A DNA stretch of 64,000 bases from Arthrobacter_B sp038069765 (lineage in GTDB: Bacteria > Actinomycetota > Actinomycetes > Actinomycetales > Micrococcaceae). The notes beneath the pieces were generated by a model. The model did not search any database. It saw nothing but the letters and a program-made list of their open reading frames with translations, and had not been told where the DNA came from. The first letter of the stretch is position 1. Every line of letters starts with the position of its first letter. Position numbers and translations under genes: made by a program. Positions 50,425-59,244 of this stretch are shown here, one piece after another. The stretch lies in assembly GCF_038069765.1 (NCBI RefSeq), contig NZ_JBBPFS010000008.1, positions 96,719 through 160,718 on the forward strand. The letters are read 5' to 3'.

Positions 50425-52587
50425 ATGAATTACTGCATGTCCTGCGGCACTGCGCTGCAGCCTGAATGGCGTTTCTGCGGCAACTGCCGGCGCCCCGTTG
50501 GCGAAGGCGGAGAGCAGCAGGGCTCCGCGGCCGCTGAGCCGCCTGCGGGCAGCCAGCCTGGTCCGCAAAACCCCACCCCTGAGAACTCCACCGAGCAGGA
50601 CCAGCAGTCTCAGAACCCCACCCAGCAGCCTCAGCCGCAGCCCGGTGCAGCCGTACCCGGTGGGCCAGGCAACGGCCCCGGTGGCACCGGCGGACAGCCC
50701 GGCCCCGGCGATGACGGCTCGGGGGACGGCACCGACGGCACCGACGGACCGCGGAAGAAGGCCAGCCGCAAGACACTCGTCCTGGCGACGCTCGCCGTCG
50801 TCCTGGTGGTGGCCGGCGTGGGCGCCTTCCTCTTCATCCAGAACATCATCCGCGGCGGCGCCGGTTCACCCGGGCAGGTTGCCGAAAAGCTGATGGAGTC
50901 GGTGGAAGCCAAGGACGGCGTTGCCCTGGCCACCATGGTTGCTCCGGCGGAGCGCGACTCCCTCAACCGGCTGCGTGAAGGCCTCACCGAGAAAGTCGAG
51001 GAGTTCGGCATCCTTGAGGCGGCCAACAAGGTTGGCGAAGACCTTGAGGACGTGGACGACGACATCAGCTTCGACGGCATCACCGTGACGTTCGAGAATG
51101 TGGAGCCGAAGGTCACCGAGGTTGATGACCAGCTGGCCGTCCTGGCTTTTGACTCCGGCAGCGTCCGGGTCCAGGTGGATCCGGAGCAGACCACCGGTGC
51201 CGTCCGTTCAGCGCTGGAAGCAGCTGACGAGATGGAAAAGATCGACGAGACCACCGAGTTCTCCGAGCTGGGAATCGACGGCGATCCGCTGCTGATGGCG
51301 GCCGTCAAGGACAACGGTCGCTGGTACCTCAGCCCGCTCTACACCGGTCTGGAACTGATTACCCAGTCCACGGGCAACGAGCGCGGCACCCTGCCCGAGG
51401 GTGTTGACGGCAGCGGCTCGCCGGCGGAAGCCGTGCAGGCGCTGATCGGAGCAGTGCCGGGCATTGTGCAGAGCGGCAAGATCACCGACGTGGGCAACTA
51501 CCTCGTCAGCTACGAAGGCAACGCCGTCCACTACTACGGGCGTGCGCTGGATGATGCCGCGGGCGGCGGATCCAACATCGACCTGAAGCTGACCGCCAAT
51601 ACGTTCAAGGACGCGGAACAGGACGGCGACCGCGGCCGCGCCACTGTGGAAACCCTGGAAGCGGAGGTGGAAGGGGACAAGCTGCGGGTGACCTCCGACT
51701 GCATCGAACTCGACGGCTCGGATGAAATGTGCCGCGGGAAGTCCGGGTACGTCATGCTCGAGGGCAATGTCGACGGCGAAGCCGTGGTGCGTGCCCTTCC
51801 GCCGCTGGGAATGTCCACCGTGAAGGAAGACGGCGACTGGAAGGTCAGCCTCATGGACACCACCACCGACTGGACACTGCAGTGGCTCGATTCCATCACC
51901 CGCGAGCAGGCACTGGCCATGCTGGACCTGGCCCGCAGCGAGGACGCCGCCGGAACCATGACGGTGGGCGAGGAAACCGACCTGAAATTCAACTCCGCCG
52001 GGTACGCCGTCATGAAGCTGGAGCTGGACGAGGCCATGATCCTGGACAGCACCGATGACTACAGTGCCCTGACGGTCTACTCGCCGGACGGCAAGGAAAC
52101 CATCACCTCTGCGGACAGCTACCTGCGGGAAGAAACCCCCGCCGGAGAGTACAAAGTGGTGATTTACGCCGGTGACGAGTGGGCCGAGAAGTTCGCCGAA
52201 AACGGCAACGACGTGCAGTACTCGACCTCGATGACCCTCGAGGGAGTTGTCGAGGATCCGACGATCAACGGTTACCCCGGGGAAGAATACGGCTACCTCA
52301 CGCTCGACGAATACCCCGGACCCACGGAAGAGATCACCGTCGAGGTCCCCAAGGGCAACGACGTGCAGCTGGTGCTCGAGGCCATGGGCAGCTTCTCCGA
52401 ATGGGACAAGCCGGGCAGCCTGGTGGCAACGCTGGACGGCAAGGAGTACACCGTCGCCGTCGGCAACGATCCGGAAGAACTCGCTATCCCCGTTCCGGAT
52501 GACGGGAAGGAACACATCCTGAAACTGGAACTGGTCAAGGGAACGGGCAGCGGCAGCGAAGTCGACTACACGCTCACCTTCGAATAA
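50425..52587 (+). CDS. Zinc-ribbon membrane-anchored TcaA/YvbJ-like protein, paralogue B
   Basis: The 720-residue protein parallels the one at 42165 over its whole length: zinc ribbon Cys4, Cys7, Cys18, Cys21, a longer Gln/Pro/Gly linker, and a membrane segment (about 118-137, after RKKASRK). The outside region is homologous: GGAGSPGQVAEKLMESVEAK against GGAGSAESAAEKLIEAVEDK, and EQALAMLDLARSEDAAGTMT against EQALALMDLARSEDSSGELS. It too ends in a beta-sandwich (EITVEVPKGNDVQLVLEA). It has its own promoter, leader and terminator. The pair brackets the other zinc-ribbon genes, consistent with an old duplication and separate regulation. Confidence 0.82.
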   Translation: MNYCMSCGTALQPEWRFCGNCRRPVGEGGEQQGSAAAEPPAGSQPGPQNPTPENSTEQDQQSQNPTQQPQPQPGAAVPGGPGNGPGGTGGQPGPGDDGSGDGTDGTDGPRKKASRKTLVLATLAVVLVVAGVGAFLFIQNIIRGGAGSPGQVAEKLMESVEAKDGVALATMVAPAERDSLNRLREGLTEKVEEFGILEAANKVGEDLEDVDDDISFDGITVTFENVEPKVTEVDDQLAVLAFDSGSVRVQVDPEQTTGAVRSALEAADEMEKIDETTEFSELGIDGDPLLMAAVKDNGRWYLSPLYTGLELITQSTGNERGTLPEGVDGSGSPAEAVQALIGAVPGIVQSGKITDVGNYLVSYEGNAVHYYGRALDDAAGGGSNIDLKLTANTFKDAEQDGDRGRATVETLEAEVEGDKLRVTSDCIELDGSDEMCRGKSGYVMLEGNVDGEAVVRALPPLGMSTVKEDGDWKVSLMDTTTDWTLQWLDSITREQALAMLDLARSEDAAGTMTVGEETDLKFNSAGYAVMKLELDEAMILDSTDDYSALTVYSPDGKETITSADSYLREETPAGEYKVVIYAGDEWAEKFAENGNDVQYSTSMTLEGVVEDPTINGYPGEEYGYLTLDEYPGPTEEITVEVPKGNDVQLVLEAMGSFSEWDKPGSLVATLDGKEYTVAVGNDPEELAIPVPDDGKEHILKLELVKGTGSGSEVDYTLTFE

Positions 52588-52661
52588 GCTGCCCGGCCCC
52601 GCAGCGGAGTTCCAGCAGAGTTCCAGCGGGGCCCAGCAGCACCATAAGCACAAAACAAACG

Positions 52662-52698
52662 GAACCGGCCGGCGCATGACGCGACGGCCGGTTCTTTT
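52662..52698 (+). terminator. Intrinsic terminator after paralogue B
   Basis: GAACCGGCCG (52662-52671) and CGGCCGGTTC (52685-52694) form a perfect 10-bp stem with a 13-nt loop, followed by TTTTG. It lies 75 nt after the stop codon. Confidence 0.88.
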
Positions 52699-52751
52699 GT
52701 TCTGCCGCTGCATTGTCCGATGGCCAGGTGTTCTCTCGCTAGGCTGGGGGC

Positions 52752-53717
52752 ATGAAATCCCAGCCCGTCATCGCCGTCCTTGCCGGAAACCGTCCCCTCG
52801 TGGGCCTGGAAGAGCTGCAGCGGGAGGCTGAAGTCCGCGTGACCGCCGACGCCGGGCTGGCCGAAGCACTGGCCGGAGCCGACATCCTTTACCTCTGGGA
52901 TTATTTTGCCGACGGCGTCCGGCGGGCCTGGCCGGCAGCGGACTCCCTCCGCTGGATCCACGTTCCGGCGGCCGGAGTGGACAAGCTGATGTTCCCTGAA
53001 CTGGTGGCTTCGGACGTGGTGCTCACCAACGCGCGGGGCATCTTTGACCGGCCGATGGCCGAGCACGTCCTGGCGGCCATGTTCCACTTCGCCAAGGACT
53101 TTGGCCACGCTTCAGCCCAGCAGCGGCAGCGGCAGTGGCGCCACTATGCCACCGCAGACCTGGCCGGCGCTTCCGCGCTGGTGGTCGGGACCGGCAGCAT
53201 TGGCCGGTGCACCGCCCGGCTGCTGGCCGCCGTCGGCCTGCGCGTGGACGGCATGGGCCGCACCGCCCGCAGCGGAGACGGGGACTTCGGCACCATCCAT
53301 GCCGGCACTGATCTCACCGCCGTGGCGGGCGCCTACGACTACGTGATCCTGGCGGCTCCGCTGACGCCGGACACGCGCGGAATGCTCAGCCGGGAGGTCC
53401 TCGCCGCCATGAAGCCGACGGCGGTCCTCATCAACGTGGGCCGCGGCGCCCTCGCGAACGAGGCGGCGCTGGAGGAAGCCCTGCGCAGCGGCGCCCTCGC
53501 CGGAGCGGCCCTGGATGTGTTTGAGACCGAACCGCTCCCGGAGCACAGCGGACTCTGGGAGCTGGAGAACGTGCTGATCACTCCACACCTGTCCGGAGAT
53601 TCGCAGAACCAGCTCCCGGCGCTGGCCCGCCAGTTCGCGGATAACCTGGCAGCGTTCAAGGCCGGGCGGCCGCTGGCCAACGTGGTGGACAAGCAGCTGG
53701 GCTTCGTTCCGTCCTGA
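52752..53717 (+). CDS. D-isomer-specific 2-hydroxyacid dehydrogenase
   Basis: The 321-residue protein has the family layout: a flavodoxin-like substrate domain split around an NAD-binding domain. Visible are SLRWIHVPAAGVDKL, the dinucleotide motif VVGTGSIGR, the ILAAPLTPDTRGML strand, LINVGRGALANEAALEEAL with the conserved Arg, ALDVFETEPLPEHSGLW with the Glu, and the C-terminal His in LITPHLSGDS. It reduces a 2-oxo acid to a D-2-hydroxy acid, or the reverse, in the cytoplasm. A TAGGCT -10 box (52740-52745) 6 nt before the ATG suggests a leaderless mRNA. Substrate cannot be deduced. Confidence 0.93.
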   Translation: MKSQPVIAVLAGNRPLVGLEELQREAEVRVTADAGLAEALAGADILYLWDYFADGVRRAWPAADSLRWIHVPAAGVDKLMFPELVASDVVLTNARGIFDRPMAEHVLAAMFHFAKDFGHASAQQRQRQWRHYATADLAGASALVVGTGSIGRCTARLLAAVGLRVDGMGRTARSGDGDFGTIHAGTDLTAVAGAYDYVILAAPLTPDTRGMLSREVLAAMKPTAVLINVGRGALANEAALEEALRSGALAGAALDVFETEPLPEHSGLWELENVLITPHLSGDSQNQLPALARQFADNLAAFKAGRPLANVVDKQLGFVPS

Positions 53718-53809
53718 CCGGGGAACCCGGCACCGTTGACCCGTACGCCGCTCCGGATAAGACTGGGGGTCCGAGTGCTGACGGAATTCAAGGGAGAAGG
53801 AAGTGCGGC

Positions 53810-54847
53810 GTGAAAGCTGTCCGGGTGCACCGCTACGGCGAGGATCCGCAGATCGATGAAGTGCCCGAGCCGGAAATCACCGGTCCGTGGGACGTGATTG
53901 TGGACGTCGGCGCCGCCGGGCTCTGCCGCACCGACCTGCACGTGATCGAGGGCCAGTGGGACGCGATCCAGCATCCCCGGCTGCCCTACATCCTGGGCCA
54001 TGAAAACGCCGGGTGGGTGCGTGAAGTAGGCTCCGCCGTCGTCAACGTGGCCCCCGGCGACACCGTGATCATGCACCCGCTGGTGACCTGCGGACTGTGC
54101 CCGCCGTGCCGTGCCGGGGAAGATTCGCACTGCGAAAACGCCGTGTTCCCCGGTCTTAACGCTGACGGCGGGATGGCCGAGCAGCTCAAGACCAACGCCC
54201 GGGCCGTCGTGAAACTCGATCCGTCCCTGCAGCCGGCGGACATCGCCGCCCTCGCCGACGCCGGGCTCACCGCCTATCACGCAGTCCGCAAGGCGGCGCC
54301 GCTGCTGTTCCCCGGCACCGAGGCCGTGGTGATCGGCGCCGGCGGGCTGGGCCACATTGGCGTGCAGTCCCTGAAGGCACTCACCGCCGCAAACATCACC
54401 GTCATTGACACTTCCGAGGCAGCCCTGGAACTGGCCGGCGCGCTGGGCGCGGACACGGTGCTGCGCAGCCCCGACACCGCAGCCGTCCTGGAAGCCACCG
54501 GAGGCGGGGCGCACGTCGTGTTCGACTTTGTCGGCGAACACGGCACCGAAGCGCAGGGCGTGGCCATGCTCCGCAACCGGGGCAGCTACTACTCGATCGG
54601 CTACGGCGGTGAAATCCGAATTCCCACCATTGAGCTGATTTCCCGGGAGATCTCCGTGGTGGGAAACCTGGTGGGCACTTACCAGGACCTGGTGGAACTG
54701 ATGACTTTGACCGCCGCCGGGGACATCACCCTGCACACCACCGCCTACGACCTCGAAGACGCTGTCCAGGCCATGCACGACCTCGACGCCGGCAAGCTCA
54801 CCGGCCGCGCCATCCTCATCCCGCCGGCAGCAGGAAGGACATCATGA
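53810..54847 (+). CDS. Zinc-dependent alcohol dehydrogenase (MDR family)
   Basis: The 345-residue medium-chain dehydrogenase has the catalytic zinc ligands in GLCRTDLHVIEG and GHENAGWV, the structural zinc cysteines in CGLCPPCRAGEDSHC, and a Rossmann motif VIGAGGLGHIGVQSL. It oxidises an alcohol or polyol with NAD(P). The GTG start is supported by GAAGGAA 8-9 nt upstream. It is the first of four coupled genes (overlap of 4 nt with the next); the later ones are flavin oxidoreductases, suggesting stepwise oxidation of a sugar or alcohol. Confidence 0.92.
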   Translation: MKAVRVHRYGEDPQIDEVPEPEITGPWDVIVDVGAAGLCRTDLHVIEGQWDAIQHPRLPYILGHENAGWVREVGSAVVNVAPGDTVIMHPLVTCGLCPPCRAGEDSHCENAVFPGLNADGGMAEQLKTNARAVVKLDPSLQPADIAALADAGLTAYHAVRKAAPLLFPGTEAVVIGAGGLGHIGVQSLKALTAANITVIDTSEAALELAGALGADTVLRSPDTAAVLEATGGGAHVVFDFVGEHGTEAQGVAMLRNRGSYYSIGYGGEIRIPTIELISREISVVGNLVGTYQDLVELMTLTAAGDITLHTTAYDLEDAVQAMHDLDAGKLTGRAILIPPAAGRTS

Positions 54848-55530
54848 CGTACCCCGCCAAATATCCCACCCTCAACGAAACCAATCTGACCCCCGAAGCG
54901 AGGGCCATCCTGCAGCGGATCATCCGGACCGCCTTTCCGCATCCGGACTTCCCCGATGCCGCGTATGAGCGGATGACCGACCGCATCGTCACCGAAGCTG
55001 ATGCGTCCACCTGGTTCCGGGTTGTCCTGACCCAGGGACTGATCGCCCTGGGAGCGCAGTCCGAGGAGCCGTTCCTGGAACTCTCCGACGAACGCGCGCT
55101 GGCGGTGCTGCGCAGGGTTTCCGACCTGGAGTTTTTTGGCTTCATCCGCCGCACCACCGTCCTGAACCTCTATGACGACCCGCAGGTGTGGGAGGTGCTG
55201 GGCTACGAAGGTCCCTCCTTCGATAAGGGCGGCTACCTCAACCGCGGCTTCGATGACCTGGACTGGCTGCCGACCCCGCGGATCGAAGCACCCGAGGGCT
55301 ACGTACCTGACACCGGCCCGCTGCCGTACCCGGTGTCCCGGCCCGGGCAGCGTCCGGCGGCAGGTGCACCCGGCGCCGGCGGCAGCGAAGCCACTGCCGG
55401 GAACGCGGACAGTGCGCCGGACCGCGACGCCGCAGCAGGCCCGGCAGCGGCGCGGGCGGCAGGACCGGCACCGGATTCCGGCACCGGGGCGCAGGCACCC
55501 CGGCAGCACGGAGGAGGAGGAGCGGCATGA
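54844..55530 (+). CDS. Gluconate 2-dehydrogenase subunit 3 family protein
   Basis: The 228-residue protein resembles the small subunit of membrane gluconate/sugar dehydrogenases: TPEARAILQRIIRTAFPHPD, LEFFGFIRRTTVLNLYDDPQ and VWEVLGYEGPSFDKGGYLNRG. These subunits assist maturation or secretion of the partner GMC flavoprotein. No twin-arginine signal was found here, and the last ~65 residues are a Gly/Ala/Pro-rich tail unusual for the family. Its stop overlaps the GMC gene start by 4 nt, confirming the partner. Confidence 0.8.
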   Translation: MTYPAKYPTLNETNLTPEARAILQRIIRTAFPHPDFPDAAYERMTDRIVTEADASTWFRVVLTQGLIALGAQSEEPFLELSDERALAVLRRVSDLEFFGFIRRTTVLNLYDDPQVWEVLGYEGPSFDKGGYLNRGFDDLDWLPTPRIEAPEGYVPDTGPLPYPVSRPGQRPAAGAPGAGGSEATAGNADSAPDRDAAAGPAAARAAGPAPDSGTGAQAPRQHGGGGAA

Positions 55531-57152
55531 GCGGACAAATATCGAGTTTTCAGCCCGGCGGGTCCGCGGACCCCATGGCGGCGTCGGCGCACTTTGACCT
55601 CGACGACGAGTCCGTCGTCGTCATCATTGGCTCCGGTGCCGGCGGCGGCACCCTCGCCCATGAACTGGTGGAGAAGGGCATCCGCGTGGTGCTGCTCGAG
55701 GCCGGGCCGTTCCTGACCAACTCGGATTACGTGAACAATGAGTGGGAAGCATTCAACCAGATGGCCTGGCTGGATCCGCGCACCACCTCCGGCAGCTGGC
55801 GGATCGCCCGGGACTTCCCGAACCTGCCGGCCTGGATTGTCAAAGCCGTGGGCGGAACCACCACGCACTGGTCCGGAGCCACCCCGCGGTTCAAGCCGCA
55901 CGAATTTGTTTCCCGGACCGTCTACGGGCGGATCGACGGCGCCAACCTGCTGGACTGGCCGCTGACGCTGGAGGACCTCGAGCCGTACTACGACCGCGCG
56001 GAACGGAAGATGGGGTCCACCCACGTCCACGGCCGTCCGCCGCTGCCGGCGAACAACAACTACAAGGTGTTCGCCAACGGTGCGGAGAAGCTCGGCTACC
56101 GGCATTTTGCCACCGGCCCTTACGCGACGAACGCGGAGCCCTACGACGGCAGGCCGGCCTCGGTGCAGGACGGCTTCAACTTCCAGGGCGACAAGTCCGG
56201 CGCCAAATGGTCCACTTTGGTGTCGGAAATCCCGAAGTCATTGAAGACCGGCCGCCTGGACCTGCGTCCGGAGAGCCAGGCCGTGCAGATCACCCACACC
56301 CCCGAGGGCAGGGTGGACGGGGTGGTGTACGCCGATGCCGACGGGCAGCTGCACCACCAAAAGGCGCGGGTGGTGGCGGTGGCCGGCAACGCGATCGAAA
56401 CTCCGCGGCTGCTGCTGCTCTCGGGTTCGCCGCTGTTTCCGGACGGGCTGGCGAACTCCTCGGGCCAGGTGGGCCGGAACTACATGCGCCACACCACCGG
56501 GTCGGTCTACGCGCAGTTCGAATCCCCGGTGCATATGTACCGCGGGGAGACCATGGCTGGGCTGATCGCCGACGAATCCCGGCACGACACCGACCGCGGG
56601 TTTGCCGGCGGCTACTACATGGAGACCATCTCGCTGGGCCCGGCGTTCCTGGCGTCCTTTGTGGATCCCGGTGCGTGGGGCCCGGGGTTCGCGGCGATCC
56701 TGGACGGCTACCGGCGCACGGCGGGGATGTGGATCGTGGGGGAGGACATGCCGCAGGAAACCAACCGGGTCACGCTGAACACCACGGTGACGGACCCGCT
56801 GGGACTGCCGGTGCCGAACGTGCACTTCGACGACCACCCCAACGACGTCGCGATGCGCGAACACGGGTACGGGCAGGGTCAGGCCCTGTACGAGGCGGTG
56901 GGGTCGACGTCGGCGGTGCGGACGCCGCCGTACCCCTCCACCCACAACCTGGGCACCGCGCGGATGAGCACCCGCCCCGAAGACGGGGTCTGCAACGGAT
57001 TCGGCCAGACCCACGACGTGCCGAACCTGTTCATTTCCGACGGCTCGGCATTCACCACCGGCGCCGCGGCCAACCCCACGCTGACGATCGTGGCGCTGGC
57101 CATCCGGCAGGCCGAGTACCTGGCGGCGCAGATGGCGCTCGGCGAGATCTGA
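55527..57152 (+). CDS. GMC-family FAD oxidoreductase
   Basis: The 541-residue protein has the N-terminal FAD motif VVVIIGSGAGGGTLAHELVEKG, the ATTHWSGATPRF region (AVGGTTTHWSGATPR) typical of gluconate/fructose-type GMC enzymes, and the C-terminal block FISDGSAFTTGAAANPTLTIVALAIR. The STHNLGTARM segment carries the active-site His-Asn region. It oxidises a sugar, sugar acid or alcohol and passes electrons to an acceptor. With the subunit-3-like protein it forms a two-subunit dehydrogenase; a cytochrome c subunit is not encoded nearby, so the acceptor is unknown. Confidence 0.92.
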   Translation: MSGQISSFQPGGSADPMAASAHFDLDDESVVVIIGSGAGGGTLAHELVEKGIRVVLLEAGPFLTNSDYVNNEWEAFNQMAWLDPRTTSGSWRIARDFPNLPAWIVKAVGGTTTHWSGATPRFKPHEFVSRTVYGRIDGANLLDWPLTLEDLEPYYDRAERKMGSTHVHGRPPLPANNNYKVFANGAEKLGYRHFATGPYATNAEPYDGRPASVQDGFNFQGDKSGAKWSTLVSEIPKSLKTGRLDLRPESQAVQITHTPEGRVDGVVYADADGQLHHQKARVVAVAGNAIETPRLLLLSGSPLFPDGLANSSGQVGRNYMRHTTGSVYAQFESPVHMYRGETMAGLIADESRHDTDRGFAGGYYMETISLGPAFLASFVDPGAWGPGFAAILDGYRRTAGMWIVGEDMPQETNRVTLNTTVTDPLGLPVPNVHFDDHPNDVAMREHGYGQGQALYEAVGSTSAVRTPPYPSTHNLGTARMSTRPEDGVCNGFGQTHDVPNLFISDGSAFTTGAAANPTLTIVALAIRQAEYLAAQMALGEI

Positions 57153-57159
57153 GGGCGTG

Positions 57160-58299
57160 ATGACATCCGTGGCGGTGCTGGGCGCCGGGATCCTGGGGAT
57201 CTCGGCCGCGGTGGAACTGCTGCGCTGCGGTGCCCGCGTCACGCTGGTGACGGAGGGGCACCCGGCGAGCGGAGCCTCGGGCCGGTCCCTGTCCTGGCTG
57301 AATTCCGGCGGCGAGTACCCGGAGCCCTACCATCAGCTGCGGCTGGCGGGGATGGACCGCTACCGGACGCTGCTGACACGGAATCCGGGGATCGACTGGA
57401 TCCGGTTCGACGGCGGCCTGCACTGGGACAGCGACACGCTCGCGGAACGGTATGAGAGCCAGCGGAACAAGGCGTACGACGCGCGGCTGCTCCCCGCCGC
57501 CGACGTCCCCGTTCTGGTGCCTGGCCTGGATCCTGCGGCGCTGCCGCCCGCGGTCCTGTTCAATGCCGGGGAGGGATGGGTGAGCCTGCCGCACCTGATC
57601 CGGCACCTGCTGCATGAGTTTGCGCTCCGCGGCGGCGCCCTGGTGACCGGCGCGGGCACCGCCGCCGTCGTCGTCGAGGGCGGGACCGCCGTCGGGCTGC
57701 GCAGTGAAGCCGGGGAGTTTTACCCCGCCGACGCCGTTCTGGTGGCCGCCGGTGCCGGCACTTCGGCGGTCCTTCACCGGCTGGGCTATCAGCTCGGTGA
57801 CCGGTCGGATCTGGCCATGCTGGTGGTGACCGAACCCAAGGCCCACGGACTGCGGGCGGTGCTGAACACCCCGAGGGTCTCGGTCCGTCCGCACCCCGGA
57901 TCCCGGCTGGCGATGGATCACACCTGGTACCTGGACCAGATTTCGCCGGCCGGCGACGGCGGGTGGACCGTGGATCCGCAGGTGGCGCAGGACCTGGTGG
58001 ACGAAGCGTCCTCGCTCCTGGCCGGGCATCCCCGGCTGGTGCCGCAGAGCTGGCGGATCGGACTCAAACCGGTGCCCGGCGACGGGCTGCCCGTCCTGGG
58101 CGGGGTTCCCGGGCTGCCGGGCTGCTTCGTGGCGTTCACGCATTCCGGGGCCACGCTGGGCATCATCGCCGGGGAGCTGATGGCGGCTGAACTCCTTACC
58201 GGGCGTCCGCATCCGGTGCTGGCGCCGTTCCGCCCCGACCGGCTGCTGGCGGCGCAGGACCCGGCTCTGTCGGTTTTCCGCGCTGCGCCAGCGCCGTGA
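57160..58299 (+). CDS. FAD-dependent oxidoreductase of the DAO (D-amino-acid oxidase) family
   Basis: The ATG at 57160 (GAGGG 4 nt upstream; the GTG at 57157 is an alternative) gives 379 residues. The FAD-binding motif is VAVLGAGILGISAAVELLR at the extreme N-terminus; ASGASGRSLSWLNSGGEYPE follows. The C-terminal nucleotide-contact region is PVPGDGLPVLGGVPGLPGC and FVAFTHSGATLGIIAG. Members oxidise amines, amino acids or hydroxy acids; the substrate here is unknown. It follows the GMC gene by 7 nt. Its last ~100 nt overlap the convergent AraC gene. Confidence 0.9.
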   Translation: MTSVAVLGAGILGISAAVELLRCGARVTLVTEGHPASGASGRSLSWLNSGGEYPEPYHQLRLAGMDRYRTLLTRNPGIDWIRFDGGLHWDSDTLAERYESQRNKAYDARLLPAADVPVLVPGLDPAALPPAVLFNAGEGWVSLPHLIRHLLHEFALRGGALVTGAGTAAVVVEGGTAVGLRSEAGEFYPADAVLVAAGAGTSAVLHRLGYQLGDRSDLAMLVVTEPKAHGLRAVLNTPRVSVRPHPGSRLAMDHTWYLDQISPAGDGGWTVDPQVAQDLVDEASSLLAGHPRLVPQSWRIGLKPVPGDGLPVLGGVPGLPGCFVAFTHSGATLGIIAGELMAAELLTGRPHPVLAPFRPDRLLAAQDPALSVFRAAPAP

Positions 58300-59173
58300 A
58301 TTCACCCGGCGTCCATCCCGTGGCCCGGCGGAAGTCGCGGGAGAAGTGGGCCTGGTCGGCGTAGCCCAGGCGCACCGCCAAATCGCCGAGCGGGCCGGGA
58401 TGCTGCCGCAGCTGCTCGCCGGCTTCCTGGAGCCTGCGCTGGCGAATCAGCCACAGCGGGGCAACCCCCAGATACCGCGTGCACAACCGCTGCAGCGTGC
58501 GCTCCTGCAGTTCAAAAACCGCGCAGAGCGAGGCCACGGTGGTGATCGATGCGTCCTCCTCCACGCGCGCGGCGATCCGGTTCACCAGACCGGCATCCCC
58601 TGCCGGCGGGGGAAGGGACGAGAAGCGGTCCTCCACCAGGTGCCGGGCCGCGGCATGGGCTGCGGGTCGCGACGGGTCTGCGGACATCTCCTCCCGGATG
58701 AGCGGAACGAGGCCGGCGAGGAGAGGGAACTCCGCCAGATCGGCGTGGCGGTTGGTCAGCGTGGCCACGTCGCCGCCGAGCAGGGTTCGGCCGGCGCCCG
58801 GCCGGAGCATGACGCCGAAGGCCCACCCGCTGCCGGACAGCGCCACCCGGGCCGCCGCCGTCGTCGGGCCGATCAGACGCGCATAGGTGTCAGTGATGCT
58901 GAGCAGGCAGGTCGGGTAGGTGAGGATGCGCTGTTCTCGGGTCTCACCGCCGGGAACGCGCCAAACGGGAATCCAGAACACGCGCAGCCACGGGGCCGAC
59001 GGCGGTGAGGGGCTGTAGCGGTGGATCGTGAAGGAGCGGTCGGACGGGTCGCTGAGGTGGCCCCTGCCGATTTCGCTCAACCCGCTCTCGTCGAACACCT
59101 GGCCGCTTCCGTTTCTGCCGTCGGGTTGTTGTTGGATTTGCGCTCTTGGATTTACGCTGTCGGATTTGTTCAA
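58196..59173 (-). CDS. AraC-family transcriptional regulator
   Basis: The 325-residue protein has an unrecognised N-terminal sensory part (DUF6597-like: DRSFTIHRYSPSPPSAPWLR, LTYPTCLLSI, GWAFGVMLRPGAG). The C-terminal AraC double helix-turn-helix lies at about residues 200-300 (ITTVASLCAVFELQERTLQRL, YLGVAPLWLIRQRRLQEAGEQL, GDLAVRLGYADQAHFSRDFRR, ATGWTPGEF). The TTG start at 59173 has no clear ribosome-binding site, so the true start is uncertain. The gene overlaps the DAO gene tail to tail by about 104 nt, and may control the upstream oxidoreductase operon or the divergent gene at 59245. Confidence 0.88.
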   Translation of the reverse strand: MNKSDSVNPRAQIQQQPDGRNGSGQVFDESGLSEIGRGHLSDPSDRSFTIHRYSPSPPSAPWLRVFWIPVWRVPGGETREQRILTYPTCLLSITDTYARLIGPTTAAARVALSGSGWAFGVMLRPGAGRTLLGGDVATLTNRHADLAEFPLLAGLVPLIREEMSADPSRPAAHAAARHLVEDRFSSLPPPAGDAGLVNRIAARVEEDASITTVASLCAVFELQERTLQRLCTRYLGVAPLWLIRQRRLQEAGEQLRQHPGPLGDLAVRLGYADQAHFSRDFRRATGWTPGEFTALAQRGKPTEPGPAPPAAGRGGTAPAPDADAR

Positions 59174-59244
59174 GACACAGCTGTCCGGACCGGCCTACCG
59201 TGGACCGCAGATACCACTCCAGACCCCGCACCTAAGGAGCGATC

